From Terriglobales bacterium (GTDB lineage: Bacteria > Acidobacteriota > Terriglobia > Terriglobales > Acidobacteriaceae): a DNA stretch of 64,000 nt. The notes beneath the pieces were generated by a model, which was not told the DNA's origin, did not search any database, and was given only the letters and a program-made list of their open reading frames with translations. The stretch spans positions 149,142 through 213,141 of the forward strand of contig JAICSO010000006.1 of assembly GCA_025936825.1 (NCBI GenBank), written 5' to 3'. A program made the position numbers and the translations under genes. Below, in pieces: positions 62,989-64,000 of this stretch (positions within the stretch are counted from its first letter, which is position 1; each line of letters begins with the position of its first letter).

Positions 62989-63643
62989 TTTCTTCCCCCT
63001 TGAAATCGGGAAAATTGTACTCTCGTATGCCCTCTCAGCCCAACCTGCGCGGAATGAAAGGATGGTTTTGTGTGATCAATAACCCGCACAAAGGTCAGAG
63101 ATCTATGGAGATTTTTCGCCCGTTGAGCGAAACAATGGGAACTTTGAATGCACGCTCGTGGCACGTTCACCTTGGATGCATACGATCCTGCTGGAAATCC
63201 TACGGCCTATATTGTTGGAGTGATCAACACAACGCGAATCACAACTGATACGAAGGTCAAGGATTTGATCGGATAGAAGTCTATACAGTTTTGGGGCGGC
63301 GGGTTGAAAGGAGCCTGCCGCTCGTTTTGGCCGGTCCCGTCAGCTGTGTTGGCGCGAAAATCGGAGCTCAACCCCGCTAGAATAGTCCTGCGATCTCGAC
63401 GCGGTCTTTTCGTCAAAGCGGGGCTTCTCCTTTGCGGAAAGCGGAACCTCTCACCTGCTGTAACAACCGCCCAAACCATTGACAAATCCGGTGTCACGCG
63501 CATAAAGTAGGGTGGGTTTTCTCCTCGTTGTGTTCTCGGCGGTATTCCCCATGGTGTTCAGTAGTACTTCTCGGAACTCTAGGCCATCACTCGCGGGCTA
63601 GAACTCTCTCGCCCGCATGTGTGTGGGTTGAAGGAGGACGACA
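62989..63643. other. Intergenic region of about 650 bp with a gene fragment
   Basis: The region holds a short coding-like fragment at 63148-63276 and a hairpin at 63593-63616 (GCGGGC and GCCCGC flanking a 12-nt loop) before the last gene. Other open frames here have no coding character. Confidence 0.45.
63148..63276 (+). pseudogene. 42-residue coding-like fragment, probable gene remnant
   Basis: ATG 63148 lies directly after a TGA. The product begins MHARGTFTLDAYDPAGNPTA and ends in TTDTKVKDLIG. The amino acid pattern (GTFTLDAYDPAGNP, alternating hydrophobic residues) reads like a beta-strand piece of a secreted protein rather than noise. No Shine-Dalgarno is present. It is most likely the C-terminal end of a lost gene; a genuine small gene cannot be excluded. 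Confidence 0.3.
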
Positions 63644-64000
63644 ATGAACCAAGACAACGAGGACTACGGTCCTCGGAGGAAAGTACAGGAACAAAAATTC
63701 AGCCGGCGCACTCTGATCCGTGGAGCGGCAGGGACTGCGCTGGGCACAACTCTGTTGGCTCCTAAATTAACCAAGGCGATTGCCGACGCCGAAAGTGCCG
63801 CATGCGTTGGTCCTAAACCGATTCCCGGAGGTTTCCCCGGTCTTCAGCCTTACGGGATTTTCGTACATCACAACCCATTAAACCCCGCTACGCCGTTGGC
63901 AAATATCAGCGACCCGTCACAAATTACCGATTTTGATGGGTTCGTTGGTTTGACGCACATCCGCGGCGGGGGAACTGGAACCGACACCACAACTGGCGCC
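63644..64000 (+). CDS. Tat-exported hypothetical protein (5' part, runs off the window)
   Basis: 119 residues are visible from ATG 63644, with AAGGAGG at 63631-63637. A twin-arginine signal (SRRTLIRGAAGTALGTTLLAP, cut near residue 47) is preceded by a 23-residue charged leader. The mature part has GFPGLQPYGIFVHHNPLNPA and ITDFDGFVGLTHIRGGGTG. I associate the ITDFDGFVG segment with small acidobacterial Tat-exported proteins of unknown function, without a named family. The product is incomplete at the right edge. Confidence 0.7.
   Translation, partial: MNQDNEDYGPRRKVQEQKFSRRTLIRGAAGTALGTTLLAPKLTKAIADAESAACVGPKPIPGGFPGLQPYGIFVHHNPLNPATPLANISDPSQITDFDGFVGLTHIRGGGTGTDTTTGA

Overview
The window looks like chromosomal DNA of an Acidobacteriota bacterium, most likely class Terriglobia. 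This is inferred from gene content, not from a marker gene: Ser/Thr kinases fused to PD40/TolB-type beta-propellers, an ECF sigma factor of the kinase-linked type, a HAF-repeat secreted protein, many Tat-exported proteins, plant-polysaccharide glycosidases and large arrays of polytopic GT-C-like membrane proteins. No tRNA, rRNA, CRISPR array, phage or insertion sequence was seen.

Left block (1-10.6 kb, minus strand). Read in the direction of transcription: a sigma54 enhancer-binding protein with a degenerate receiver domain, two TadE-like pseudopilins, a TadG-like protein, a very long TonB-like protein, a polytopic membrane protein, then rfbF and the first codons of an rfbG-like dehydratase (CDP-sugar synthesis).

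Middle block (11-28.7 kb). Ten large polytopic membrane proteins (GT39-like, GT87/DUF2029-like and an unnamed GT-C-like family with three paralogues) plus a one-TM companion run on the plus strand with overlapping or near-touching ends. A convergent acyltransferase-3 gene closes the block.

Right Tad block (29-37.2 kb, plus strand). Two nearly identical Flp pilins, cpaB, the secretin, cpaE/tadZ, the cpaF/tadA ATPase, tadB, tadC, a 32-residue membrane micro-protein and a DUF192 protein. A good -24/-12 (sigma54) element lies just upstream of the first pilin. A symmetric -24/-12 element lies between the enhancer-binding protein and the membrane-protein array. The simplest reading is one sigma54-controlled locus that builds a Tad pilus and the surface glycan, or pilus decoration, made by the enclosed membrane glycosyltransferases. 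No prepilin peptidase (tadV/cpaA) and no obvious TadD are in the window.

Polysaccharide block (37.3-48.3 kb). A Tat-exported GH30, a Tat-exported FAD oxidoreductase, a TPR protein, two decayed gene remnants, a GH74-like xyloglucanase and a second, different GH30.

Signalling and miscellaneous block (48.5-64 kb). A VOC protein, a MarR/nitroreductase pair, two propeller-fused kinases (one coupled to an ECF sigma factor), a secreted propeller protein, a HAF-repeat protein, a GC-rich GT39-like enzyme, a small secreted protein and a truncated Tat-exported protein at the right edge. At least seven diverged copies of a short interspersed element lie between genes from 43.9 to 62.4 kb.
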